In this document: positions 16,358-23,700 of the stretch, in pieces | Numbering within the stretch: the first letter of the stretch is position 1 | How the letters are laid out: each line of letters begins with the position of its first letter | Assembly (NCBI GenBank): GCA_040226215.1 | Contig: JAVKFF010000104.1 | Span: 1-27,160, forward strand | Direction: 5' to 3' | DNA: 27,160 nt | Origin: JAVKFF01 sp040226215 | GTDB lineage: Bacteria; Pseudomonadota; Alphaproteobacteria; DSM-16000; Inquilinaceae | Translations under genes and position numbers: made by a program | The notes under the pieces: generated by a model | Databases searched by the model: none | What the model saw: the letters and a program-made list of their open reading frames with translations, nothing else | What the model was told of the DNA's origin: nothing

Positions 16358-17230
16358 TCACTCGCCGCCGCCGCGGGTGTGGACGTAGACGGTGAGCATG
16401 TCGATCATCGTGTCGTCGAGACGCGGTGCCCAGGCCGGCATGGCGCCCTGTTGCGGCTGGGAGATCTGCGCCACGATCTCGGGCAGCGTGCCGCCATAGA
16501 GCCAGATCTGGTCGTTCAGCGCGGGCGCGCCGAGATCGGTCATGCCGCCGCCGTCGGCGCCGTGACAGACGCTGCACTGCGCCTCGTAGATCGCCGCCCC
16601 GCGATCCGCGGCCGCCGCGTCTGGCGGCTCGCCCCCGGACAGGGTGAGGACATGATTCGCCACGTCGACGATCTCCTCGCGGGCGAGGATGTTCATGGCG
16701 CCGTAGGCGGGCATCTCCGAGAAGCGGGACTGGGGATGCTCGTTGCGGATGCCGTAGGCGATTGTCTGGCGGATGGCGTCCAGCGAGCCGCCCCAGATCC
16801 AGTCGTCGTCGGCCAGCACCGGATACTGAGCCTGCCCCGCGCCGCCAAGGCCGTGGCAGGGCGCGCAGTTGTCGGCGAAGGCCGCCTCGCCGCCGGCCAG
16901 CGCGAAGGTCAGCAGCTGCGGTTCCTCCAGGATCTCCGCCGGGCTGGCGGCGGCGACGGCGTCCAGATACTGGGCCTGCGCCGCCTGGGCCTGGGCCATG
17001 CGACTGTCGAACACCTGGCGCTCCTGGCGGCCGAGCACGCCCTCGAAATAGCCGTCGATCCACGGCCAGGAGGGGTAGAGCACGAACCACACCAGCGACC
17101 AGGCGATGGTGGCGTAGAAGACGTAGAGCCACCAGCGCGGCAGCGGGTTGTTGAGCTCCTTGATCCCGTCCCACTCGTGGCCCGTGGTCTCGCGCCCGGT
17201 GAGGCTGTCCTTCTCGATCTTCGTCGGCAT
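16358..17230 (-). CDS. ccoP: cbb3 oxidase diheme subunit CcoP (FixP)
   Basis: A 290-residue membrane-anchored diheme cytochrome c that passes electrons to CcoN. An N-terminal GIKELNNPLPRWW motif is followed by a TM helix (~32-52). Then come two cytochrome c domains with heme sites CAPCH (122-126) and CSVCH (219-223). Likely axial Met ligands are Met173 (EMPAYG) and Met264 (AMPAWA). The ATG at 17230 shares its A with the ccoQ stop (TGATG); a GTG just before it at 17233 is inside ccoQ and less likely. Length and architecture are typical. Confidence 0.97.
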   Translation of the reverse strand: MPTKIEKDSLTGRETTGHEWDGIKELNNPLPRWWLYVFYATIAWSLVWFVLYPSWPWIDGYFEGVLGRQERQVFDSRMAQAQAAQAQYLDAVAAASPAEILEEPQLLTFALAGGEAAFADNCAPCHGLGGAGQAQYPVLADDDWIWGGSLDAIRQTIAYGIRNEHPQSRFSEMPAYGAMNILAREEIVDVANHVLTLSGGEPPDAAAADRGAAIYEAQCSVCHGADGGGMTDLGAPALNDQIWLYGGTLPEIVAQISQPQQGAMPAWAPRLDDTMIDMLTVYVHTRGGGE

Positions 17231-17397
17231 CACTCGGATCCTTTGCCGGGCCGGTCGCGGAACGGGATGTCCGCATGGTCCCGCATGTCGCGCTTGCGCT
17301 TCTTCGTCGGCCAGTAGGCCCAGGTGACGATGCCGATGAACAGCAGCATCAGCCAGACCACCCAGAGCTGGCGGAAGAACTCGTAGAAACCGTCCAT
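17230..17397 (-). CDS. ccoQ: cbb3 oxidase small subunit CcoQ (FixQ)
   Basis: A 55-residue single-TM protein (MDGFYEFFRQLWVVWLMLLF start, helix ~10-28) followed by a YWPTKKRKR basic stretch and a polar tail, the classic CcoQ/FixQ form. CcoQ stabilises the CcoNOP complex, notably by holding CcoP. It starts 9 bases after the ccoO stop, with GGGGGCGG in front of the ATG, and overlaps ccoP by one base. Its position between ccoO and ccoP confirms the call despite its small size. Confidence 0.93.
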   Translation of the reverse strand: MDGFYEFFRQLWVVWLMLLFIGIVTWAYWPTKKRKRDMRDHADIPFRDRPGKGSE

Positions 17398-17406
17398 GGC
17401 CGCCCC

Positions 17407-18129
17407 CTACTGGATCAGGTCTTCGGTGGAGTAGTCGGCGAAGTCGACCATGGTGCCGAGCACCTGCAGATAGGCGACCAGCGCGTCCATCTCGGTTATC
17501 CGCGTGGGATCGCCGTCGAGATCGCCGACCACCGCACCCGGGTAGCGCTCCAGCAAGCCCGAGGTATCGGCGTCCGGGTCGGCCTGCGCCACCAGGTCCG
17601 CCGCGGCGTTCTCCAGGAAGGGCTCGTCGTAGGGAACGCCGACCGCCGCCAGGGCGGCCAGATGGTCCTCGATCCCCGCGACGCGGATCTCCCGGTCAGC
17701 CAGGAATCCGTAGGGCGGCATGATCGATTCCGGCACCACCGAGCGCGGATCGGCGAGATGGGCGACATGCCATTCGTTGGAGTACTTGCCGCCGACCCGC
17801 GCCAGATCCGGCCCGGTGCGCTTGGAGCCCCACTGGAACGGGTGGTCGTACATGCTCTCCGCCGCCAGGCTGTAGTGGCCATAGCGCTCCGCCTCGTCGC
17901 GGAACGGGCGCACCATCTGCGAGTGGCAGGTGTAGCAGCCCTCGCGGACATAGATGTTGCGGCCCATCTGCTCGAGCGGGGAGTAGGGCCGGACCCCGTC
18001 CACCGGCTCGATTGTCGAGGCGATTGTGTGCAGCGGCACGATCTCGACGATGCCGCCGATCGAGACCGTGATCAGAGTCAGCACGGTCAGGAGAACGACG
18101 TTTCTTTCGGCTTTGGTATGCAGGCTCAT
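17407..18129 (-). CDS. ccoO: cbb3 oxidase monoheme subunit CcoO (FixO)
   Basis: A 240-residue membrane-anchored cytochrome c. A TM helix at ~10-32 precedes one heme c site CYTCHSQ (Cys65, Cys68, His69), then family blocks YGHYSLAAESMYDHPFQWGS, RTGPDLARVGGKYSNEWH and the likely axial-ligand region SIMPPYGFL. The C-terminal ALVAYLQVLG is standard. ATG at 18129 has GAGG about 7 bases upstream and follows the ccoN stop by 7 bases. An in-frame upstream ATG at 18174 would overlap ccoN and is rejected. Confidence 0.97.
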   Translation of the reverse strand: MSLHTKAERNVVLLTVLTLITVSIGGIVEIVPLHTIASTIEPVDGVRPYSPLEQMGRNIYVREGCYTCHSQMVRPFRDEAERYGHYSLAAESMYDHPFQWGSKRTGPDLARVGGKYSNEWHVAHLADPRSVVPESIMPPYGFLADREIRVAGIEDHLAALAAVGVPYDEPFLENAAADLVAQADPDADTSGLLERYPGAVVGDLDGDPTRITEMDALVAYLQVLGTMVDFADYSTEDLIQ

Positions 18130-18136
18130 GATCGCC

Positions 18137-19639
18137 TCACTGGGCCGGCGCCGCGGCGGCCGCGACCAGGGCACGGCGCTGGCGTTCCTCGGCGCGCACG
18201 TCGCCGCGGATCGTCCGCCACAGGTTGTAGACCATGATCAGCGCGCCCAGCAGGAACAGGATCCCGCCCAGCGCCCGGATCACATAGAACGGGTGCATCG
18301 CCGACACGGTGTCGATGAAGGGATATTCGAGGAAGCCGAGCTCGTCGTAGGAGCGCCACATCAGCCCCTGCATGATGCCCGACACCCACATCGAGGAGAT
18401 GTAGAAGACGATGCCGATGGTGGCGATCCAGAAGTGGTAGCTGACCAGCTTCAGCGAGTAGAGGCCGGCCCGGTTCCAGAGCACCGGCACCAGGTAGTAG
18501 ATCGCCCCGAAGGAGATGAAGGCGACCCAGCCCAGAGCGCCGGAATGCACGTGGCCGATGGTCCAGTCGGTGTAGTGGGACAGCGCGTTCACCTCGCGCA
18601 CGCTCATCAGCGGACCCTCGAAGGTGCTCATGCCGTAGAAGGCGACCGAGACCACCAGCATGCGCAGGACCGGGTCGGTCCGGAGTTTGTCCCAGGCGCC
18701 CGACAGCGTCATGATGCCGTTGATCATGCCGCCCCAAGAGGGCATCCACAGCATGACGGAGAAGGTCATGCCCAGGGTCTGCGCCCAGTCCGGCAGGGCG
18801 GTGTAGTGCAGGTGGTGCGGACCGGCCCAGATATAGAGAAAGATCAGCGACCAGAAGTGCACGATCGACAGCCGGTAGGAGTAGACCGGCCGTTCCGCGC
18901 GCTTGGGCACGATATAGTACATGATGCCCAGGAAGCCGGCGGTCAGGAAGAAGCCGACCTCGTTGTGGCCGTACCACCACTGGGTCAGCGCGTCCTGCAC
19001 GCCGGCGAACAGCGAATAGCTCTGGGTTCCGAACAGGCTGACCGGCATCGCCAGGTTGTTGACGATGTGCAGCATCGCGATGGTGACGATGAAGGCGAGG
19101 TAGAACCAGTTGGCCACGTAGATGTGCGGCTCCTCGCGCTTCATCAGCGTGCCGACGAAGACCAGGAGGTAGCAGACCCAGACGATGGTCAGCCAGAGGT
19201 CGACATACCATTCCGGCTCGGCATATTCGCGGCCCTGGGTGATGCCCATGACGTAGCCGAGCGCGGCCATGACGATGAACAGCTGGTAGCCCCAGAAGAT
19301 GAACATCGCCAGGTTGTCGCCGCCCCAAAGCCGCGCCCTGGTGGTGCGCTGCACGACGAACAGCGAGGTGGCGAAGAGCGCATTGCCGCCGAAGGCGAAG
19401 ATCGCCGCCGAGGTATGCACGGGCCTGAGCCGGCCGAAGGTCGTCCACTCCAGATCCAGGTTGAGCAGCGGGAAGGCGAGCTGCAGTGCGATCACCACCC
19501 CGACTAGGAAGGCGACCACGCCCCAGAAGACCGACGCCAGGGTGAAGTACCTGACGACCGTCTCGTTATAGGGCACCGCCTCCGCCCGGCTCGCCCCCTC
19601 GACCGCGCCACCGGCGGCGGCCGCCGCGTCAGCCGTCAT
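18137..19639 (-). CDS. ccoN: cbb3-type cytochrome c oxidase catalytic subunit CcoN (FixN)
   Basis: The heme-copper oxidase core (500 residues, 12 TM) that reduces O2 to water at high affinity and pumps protons. Metal ligands visible: His75 (RPVHTSA) and His363/His365 (GHVHSGALGW) for the hemes, and His225 (WWYGHNEVGF) with His275-276 (AGPHHLHY) for CuB. The cbb3-specific cross-linked Tyr lies in the GIMYYIVPK segment (~238-246). I chose ATG 19639 because AGGAGG lies 6 bases upstream; the frame opens at 19678 but lacks such a site there. An FNR/FixK box lies about 135 bases upstream. It is the first gene of the ccoNOQP operon. Confidence 0.98.
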   Translation of the reverse strand: MTADAAAAAGGAVEGASRAEAVPYNETVVRYFTLASVFWGVVAFLVGVVIALQLAFPLLNLDLEWTTFGRLRPVHTSAAIFAFGGNALFATSLFVVQRTTRARLWGGDNLAMFIFWGYQLFIVMAALGYVMGITQGREYAEPEWYVDLWLTIVWVCYLLVFVGTLMKREEPHIYVANWFYLAFIVTIAMLHIVNNLAMPVSLFGTQSYSLFAGVQDALTQWWYGHNEVGFFLTAGFLGIMYYIVPKRAERPVYSYRLSIVHFWSLIFLYIWAGPHHLHYTALPDWAQTLGMTFSVMLWMPSWGGMINGIMTLSGAWDKLRTDPVLRMLVVSVAFYGMSTFEGPLMSVREVNALSHYTDWTIGHVHSGALGWVAFISFGAIYYLVPVLWNRAGLYSLKLVSYHFWIATIGIVFYISSMWVSGIMQGLMWRSYDELGFLEYPFIDTVSAMHPFYVIRALGGILFLLGALIMVYNLWRTIRGDVRAEERQRRALVAAAAAPAQ

Positions 19640-19767
19640 GACGGCCTCCTGTTCCTGACCATAACGATTGTCTCCCAAGACCCCGGACGGGAGGGCGCGG
19701 CCGTCCCACCGGAACCGCGCCGTGCCCCGCCTGGGGAGCGCTTTACGACGTCGGGGAGCGCGCGGCT

Positions 19768-19781
19768 TTGATTTGCATCAA
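19768..19781. promoter_or_regulatory. FNR/FixK (Anr-type) box
   Basis: TTGAT-TTGC-ATCAA is a perfect match to the FNR/FixK consensus. It is centred ~135 bases before ccoN (-) and ~143 bases before the DUF2189 gene (+). A class II promoter with the box near -41 would start ccoN transcription around 19733. The site implies induction of the oxidase under low oxygen. Because it is symmetric, it could also serve the divergent pair. Confidence 0.9.
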
Positions 19782-19917
19782 CAACCGCCAGGGCGGCGCA
19801 CGCTATGGTGGGCCCGCGTCGAGGCTCGGCCGGTGCGGCATGCCCCCTCACGGGGAGGCGTGCCCGCGGCCGTGACCGAGACCGGGAACTGGCGGCATCC
19901 GGCGGGAGCGAAAGGCG

Positions 19918-20718
19918 ATGGCCGAAACCACGACACATCAGACGGTCGAGCCGCGCGCGGCGCGGCCGGTGATCCGCACGATCTATCGCGACCGGCCCTG
20001 GTCCTGGCTGGCGCAGGGCTGGAACGACTTCCGCCGGGCGCCGCTGCCGGGCCTGGTCTTCGGCCTGGTCTTCGCCATCGCCGGCTGGATCGTCCTGATC
20101 GCCACCTGGACCTACCAGATATACTATCTCACCTTCCCGCTTGCCGCCGGCTTCCTGCTCGCCGGACCGATCCTCGCGGTCGGGCTCTACGAGGTCTCGC
20201 GCCGGCTGCACGCCGGCGAGACGGCGGGCTTCGGCGACGCGCTGCGCGCCTTCTCCAGCAACCCGACCCAGGTCGCCTTCTTCGGCGTCATCCTGCTGCT
20301 GATCTTCATCGCCTGGATCCGGCTCGCCTCGCTGCTGTTCATGCTGCACTTCTTCGACCAGCCGCCGGGCATCGATCCCTGGGATTTCGCCCAGACCATC
20401 CTGACGGTCGACGCCATCCCGTTCCTCATCCTGGGCAACGCCATCGGCGCGGTCCTCGCCTTCGTCACCTTCGCGGCCTCGGCGATCGCCATCCCGCTGC
20501 TGCTCGACCGGCCGGAGGCCAATGTGATCACCGCCGTGGCGACCAGCTGGCAGGCGGTCACCCGCAACTTCTGGACGATGCTGCTCTGGGCCTGGCTGAT
20601 CGTCATCTTCATCGGGGTCGGCATCGTCACCGGCTTCCTCGGCCTCATCATCACCCTGCCGCTGATCGGCCACGCCAGCTGGGCGGCCTATCGCGATCTC
20701 GTCGAGTGGAAGGACTAG
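19918..20718 (+). CDS. DUF2189 integral membrane protein
   Basis: A 266-residue protein with about six TM helices after a ~25-residue polar N-terminus. The N-terminal block PWSWLAQGWNDFRRAPLPGLVFG, then GPILAVGLYEVSRRLHAGE, a central loop DQPPGIDPW, and the C-terminal HASWAAYRDLVEW are hallmarks of DUF2189 proteins, whose function is not established. The ATG at 19918 is preceded by GGGAG and AAAGG. It is divergent from ccoN across a 278-base region with a single FNR/FixK box, and a 62-residue membrane protein follows after 6 bases. The context suggests, but does not prove, a role linked to low-oxygen respiration or membrane complex assembly. Confidence 0.85.
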   Translation: MAETTTHQTVEPRAARPVIRTIYRDRPWSWLAQGWNDFRRAPLPGLVFGLVFAIAGWIVLIATWTYQIYYLTFPLAAGFLLAGPILAVGLYEVSRRLHAGETAGFGDALRAFSSNPTQVAFFGVILLLIFIAWIRLASLLFMLHFFDQPPGIDPWDFAQTILTVDAIPFLILGNAIGAVLAFVTFAASAIAIPLLLDRPEANVITAVATSWQAVTRNFWTMLLWAWLIVIFIGVGIVTGFLGLIITLPLIGHASWAAYRDLVEWKD

Positions 20719-20724
20719 CCACCC

Positions 20725-20913
20725 ATGGGCAATTTCGTCTTCGGCGCCATCATGGCGGTGCTCGCGATCCTCGGGCTGAACATGGCGGCGCACGCCCGCG
20801 ACCCGATGATCGAGATCGTCGGCTTCCTGCTGTTCTTCTTCGGCGTCGCCTTCTGCTTCGGCCTGATCGCCCGGGCGACGGCGCCACGCGCCGATCTCCG
20901 CCAGGAGGAGTAG
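20725..20913 (+). CDS. Small two-helix membrane protein
   Basis: A 62-residue protein made almost entirely of two TM helices (~3-20 and ~28-49) joined by a short HARDPMIE loop. It ends in a polar tail (ATAPRADLRQEE). I do not recognise a named family. The ATG at 20725 is 6 bases after the DUF2189 stop, so the two are almost certainly co-transcribed. By size and form it could be a small accessory subunit of a membrane complex. It converges on the GNAT gene 30 bases downstream with no clear terminator between. Confidence 0.7.
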   Translation: MGNFVFGAIMAVLAILGLNMAAHARDPMIEIVGFLLFFFGVAFCFGLIARATAPRADLRQEE

Positions 20914-20943
20914 GCCGCCCCGGACTTCCGTCCGCCAGCGGTC

Positions 20944-21738
20944 TCAGGGCTGCCAGATCATCGGCGTCACCACGGCGAGACGGCGGAAGCCGCGGCGCTC
21001 CAGGATGGGCAGGCTGTCGGCGCTGCAGTCCACGGTGACGTAGCGGTAGCCGGCCCGGCGCGCGACGGCGAGGCGCAGGCCGACGAGATGGCCGTAGAGG
21101 CCGCGGCCGCGCCATTCCGCCACCGTGGCGCCGCCCCACAGGCTGGCGAACCGCGTGCCCTGGTGCAGGCGCAGCCAGCCGGCCGAAACCATCTCCCCCC
21201 CGGCCTGTGCCGTCCACAGGCGCAGGCTGTCGGGCGTCTCGCGACGTTCGCGCATCAGGTCGCCGACCAACCAGGCGGCGTGCCGTTCGTCGCCATAGAC
21301 CGCCACCATCAGCGCCTCCAGGCCGGCGAAGCCCGCATCGTCCTCGATCTCCGCGACCGTGACGCCGGCGGGGGCGCCAGCCCGGGTTTCGCCGTCATCA
21401 CCGTCGAGCGGCCGCGCCACCACGGTCTCCTCGGTCTCCGCCCGCAGTCCGGCCGCCAGCAAACGCCGGCGCAGATCGCTCGGCAGGTCGTAATCGTGCA
21501 GCTTCCACTCGAAGGCGTGGCCGAGGCTCCCGAAATGCGCGATCTGGGCGGCGATCGCCTCGTCGGCCTCGCGATCGTCCAGGCGCGCGAAGATGACGCC
21601 GTTTTCCTCCACCCCCGGCCCCGGGCCGGTGAAGCGGAAGCAGCCCCGATCCCAGGCGAAGCTGTGGCCGAGACCGCCCTGGAAGGGCCGCATGCGCAGA
21701 TCGCGATCGTAGACCTCGCGCACCGCCTGGAGCTCCAT
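20944..21738 (-). CDS. GNAT-family N-acetyltransferase
   Basis: A 264-residue cytoplasmic protein with a C-terminal GNAT domain (~125-264). Motif A reads ASLWGGATVAEWRGRGLYGHLV, with the acetyl-CoA pyrophosphate loop RGRGLYG. It is followed by LAVARRAGYRYVTVDCS and ILERRGFRRLAV (motif B). The N-terminal ~110 residues form a second region that may be a degenerate GNAT half. GGAGG lies 9 bases before ATG 21738 and 6 bases before an adjacent GTG at 21741, so either could be used. It lies 51 bases after the Lrp-type regulator on the same strand and is probably in its operon. The substrate is unknown. Confidence 0.85.
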   Translation of the reverse strand: MELQAVREVYDRDLRMRPFQGGLGHSFAWDRGCFRFTGPGPGVEENGVIFARLDDREADEAIAAQIAHFGSLGHAFEWKLHDYDLPSDLRRRLLAAGLRAETEETVVARPLDGDDGETRAGAPAGVTVAEIEDDAGFAGLEALMVAVYGDERHAAWLVGDLMRERRETPDSLRLWTAQAGGEMVSAGWLRLHQGTRFASLWGGATVAEWRGRGLYGHLVGLRLAVARRAGYRYVTVDCSADSLPILERRGFRRLAVVTPMIWQP

Positions 21739-21789
21739 CACCCGTCACCTCCACGTCGCCGGTGGAGCGTCGGCCGGCCGGCCGTCGAG

Positions 21790-22281
21790 CTAGCGTCCCC
21801 GGCCTGCCCCCGGGCCGCCGCTCCCGGCATAGCCGAGCGGCAGCGCCGTGGTATGCTTGATCTCCTCCATGGCGAATGTCGAGGTGACATCGCTCAGACC
21901 ATCGACCTTGATCAGCTTCTTGTAGACTTGGTCGTAGGCGGCGATGTCGGGCACGACCAGGCGCAACAGATAGTCGACGTCCCCGCTCATGCGATAGAAG
22001 TCGACCACCTCCGGGATCTCCGAGATGGTCGTGGCGAAGCGCTCGAGCCACTCCGCGCTGTGCTCCCGCGTGCGGATGGCGACGAAGACCGTGGTGCCGA
22101 CATTGAGCTGCTCCCGGTCCAGCAGCACCACGCGCTTGGCGATGACACCGGCGGCCTCGAGGCGCTGGACCCGACGCCAGCAAGGGGTGGCCGACAGGCC
22201 GACGCGCTCGCCGAGTTCGGCCATGGACAGCGTCGCGTCCTGCTGCAGGACGTCCAGTATCTTTCTGTCGATCAGGTCCAT
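21790..22281 (-). CDS. Lrp/AsnC-family transcriptional regulator
   Basis: A 163-residue regulator. It has an N-terminal winged HTH (MDLIDRKILDVLQQDATLSM, then AELGERVGLSATPCWRRVQRLEAAGVI) and a C-terminal RAM/AsnC ligand domain (~65-145). The latter contains the characteristic VDFYRMSGDVDYLLRLVVPD block. Lrp-type proteins sense amino acids and bind as dimers to octamers or hexadecamers. The ATG at 22281 has AGGGG 9 bases upstream. A ~150-base AT-richer region with small palindromes separates it from the divergent DUF6356-type gene; autoregulation and control of that gene are likely. The C-terminal Gly/Arg tail is low complexity. Confidence 0.94.
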   Translation of the reverse strand: MDLIDRKILDVLQQDATLSMAELGERVGLSATPCWRRVQRLEAAGVIAKRVVLLDREQLNVGTTVFVAIRTREHSAEWLERFATTISEIPEVVDFYRMSGDVDYLLRLVVPDIAAYDQVYKKLIKVDGLSDVTSTFAMEEIKHTTALPLGYAGSGGPGAGRGR

Positions 22282-22297
22282 TTCATGTTTCCCCTAG

Positions 22298-22364
22298 TTC
22301 ATAGGATGAAACAGCGCTCAACTCCCGATGTTCTGCAATTATTGGTCCCACATTCTATCAGAAT
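22298..22364. promoter_or_regulatory. Palindrome cluster in the Lrp / DUF6356 divergent region
   Basis: Three small perfect dyads: TTCAT-AGG-ATGAA (22298-22310), CAAT-T-ATTG (22336-22344) and ATTCT-ATC-AGAAT (22352-22364). The first and third share a 5-3-5 layout. They sit in the most AT-rich intergenic stretch of the window, between two divergent starts (22281 and 22437). Lrp/AsnC proteins typically bind several short, AT-rich dyads of this size, so they are candidate operators. Confidence 0.5.
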
Positions 22365-22436
22365 CACAATATCCTTCCTAGGCGTCTGATCCGCTCTGCC
22401 CCCGTCCCCGCCGACCGACTATCCGGAGGATCCACC

Positions 22437-22694
22437 ATGAAGCGCCTGTTCACCGAACATCCCGCCTCGGTCGGGGAGTCCTACGGGCAGCATTTCGGCA
22501 TGGCCACGTCCTTCGGCACTACCATGATCGTCGCGGGTTTCGCCTGTCTACTGCACGGCGTCTTCCCCTTTGTGTTCAAGAAGACCGGCAGCAACGCCAT
22601 CCGCCGCCTGAATGAGCGCATGGTGACCAACCGCTCCCGGCTGCCTGCTCAGGGCAGCTATGCAGGCACCGGGGAGCACGCCCCGCGCACCTGA
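22437..22694 (+). CDS. DUF6356-type small membrane protein
   Basis: An 85-residue protein starting KRLFTEHPASVGESYGQHFGMA, followed by one or two hydrophobic segments (~24-47, ATSFGTTMIVAGFACLLHGV then FPFVFKK) and a basic tail with NAIRRLNERMV. This pattern fits the DUF6356 family of short alphaproteobacterial membrane proteins, of unknown function. GGAGG lies 7 bases before the ATG. It is divergent from the Lrp-type regulator and probably under its control. The last ~20 residues are polar and variable. Confidence 0.8.
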   Translation: MKRLFTEHPASVGESYGQHFGMATSFGTTMIVAGFACLLHGVFPFVFKKTGSNAIRRLNERMVTNRSRLPAQGSYAGTGEHAPRT

Positions 22695-22853
22695 CGGCCG
22701 CCGCGGCGCCCGGCGGCGAGCGCGATCAGGCACGATTCCCGGCATTTTCCATAGATTGGCCGCACCACGGAAGGTGTTGATCTTCTTGGCGGTCATCGTC
22801 GGCATGCGTGCTTGTCGGGTGTCAGCGCCAGGCGATTGGCCTATACATCCGGC

Positions 22854-23693
22854 ATGACACTGCCATTCATCAAGATGCACGGCCTGGGCAACGACTTCGT
22901 CGTGCTCGACGCCCGCCAGTCGCCGCTCCGCCTGAACCAGGAATCGGCGGCGCGGATCGCCAATCGCCGTCTCGGCGTGGGCTGCGACCAGCTCGTCGTG
23001 ATCGAGAAGGCGAGCGACCCGAACGCCACCGTCTTCATGCGCATCTTCAACGCCGACGGCAGCGAGTCCGGCGCCTGCGGCAACGCCACGCGCTGCGTCG
23101 CGCAACTGGTCATGGAGGAGACGGGGGCCGATCACGCCACCATCGAGACCGTGACCGGCCTGCTGGCGAGCCGGCGCGGCGCGCGCGGCACCATCACCGT
23201 CGACATGGGACCGCCGCGCTTCGGCTGGCAGGACATCCCGCTCGCCAACGCCGTCAGGGATACGCTGCACCTGCCGGTGGCGCTCGACGACCTCGCCGAC
23301 CCGGTGGGCGTGTCGATGGGCAACCCGCACTGCGTGTTCTTCGTGCCCAACGCCGAGGGCGTGGCGATCGAGCGGCTGGGTCCGCTGGTCGAACATCATC
23401 GGCTGTTTCCGGAGCGCACCAATGTCGAGGTCGTCTCGGTCGAGGCGCCGGACCGCATGCGCATGCGGGTCTGGGAACGCGGCGTCGGCCTGACGCTGGC
23501 CTGCGGGTCGGGCGCCTGCGCGGTGATGGCAGCGGCGCACGCCCGCGGCCTGACCGGCGCCAAGGCGGCGGTCGTCGCCGACGGCGGCATTCTCGACATG
23601 GAAATCACCGCCGAGGGCCATGTGCTGATGACCGGCCCGGCGGCACTTTCTTTCCGCGGCGAGCTTTTCGAGGACACGCTGCTCGCGGCATGA
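22854..23693 (+). CDS. dapF: Diaminopimelate epimerase
   Basis: A 279-residue enzyme that converts LL- to meso-diaminopimelate for lysine and peptidoglycan synthesis in the cytoplasm. Motifs: FIKMHGLGNDFVVLD (~5-19), the first catalytic Cys75 in GSESGACGNATRC, VSMGNPHCV, NVEVVSV, and the second catalytic Cys217 in LACGSGACA. The length is typical. ATG 22854 yields the conserved N-terminus; the frame is open to 22812 but those codons are unlike the family. No Shine-Dalgarno is seen. A TATACA hexamer at 22842-22847 could be a -10 box that would give a leaderless or nearly leaderless transcript. mtaB follows after 7 bases. Confidence 0.97.
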   Translation: MTLPFIKMHGLGNDFVVLDARQSPLRLNQESAARIANRRLGVGCDQLVVIEKASDPNATVFMRIFNADGSESGACGNATRCVAQLVMEETGADHATIETVTGLLASRRGARGTITVDMGPPRFGWQDIPLANAVRDTLHLPVALDDLADPVGVSMGNPHCVFFVPNAEGVAIERLGPLVEHHRLFPERTNVEVVSVEAPDRMRMRVWERGVGLTLACGSGACAVMAAAHARGLTGAKAAVVADGGILDMEITAEGHVLMTGPAALSFRGELFEDTLLAA

Positions 23694-23700
23694 TCGGCCG

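Noticed and set aside
18026..19507. 493-codon open frame on the plus strand
   Set aside because: It is antisense to ccoN and ccoO, which carry all expected metal ligands.
22697..22717. GC hairpin after the DUF6356-type gene as a terminator
   Set aside because: It has a 6-bp stem and 9-base loop with no T run after it. It is too weak to call.
22695..22853. Small RNA gene (such as SRP RNA) before dapF
   Set aside because: No conserved SRP-RNA core or long stem was found in the 159-base gap.
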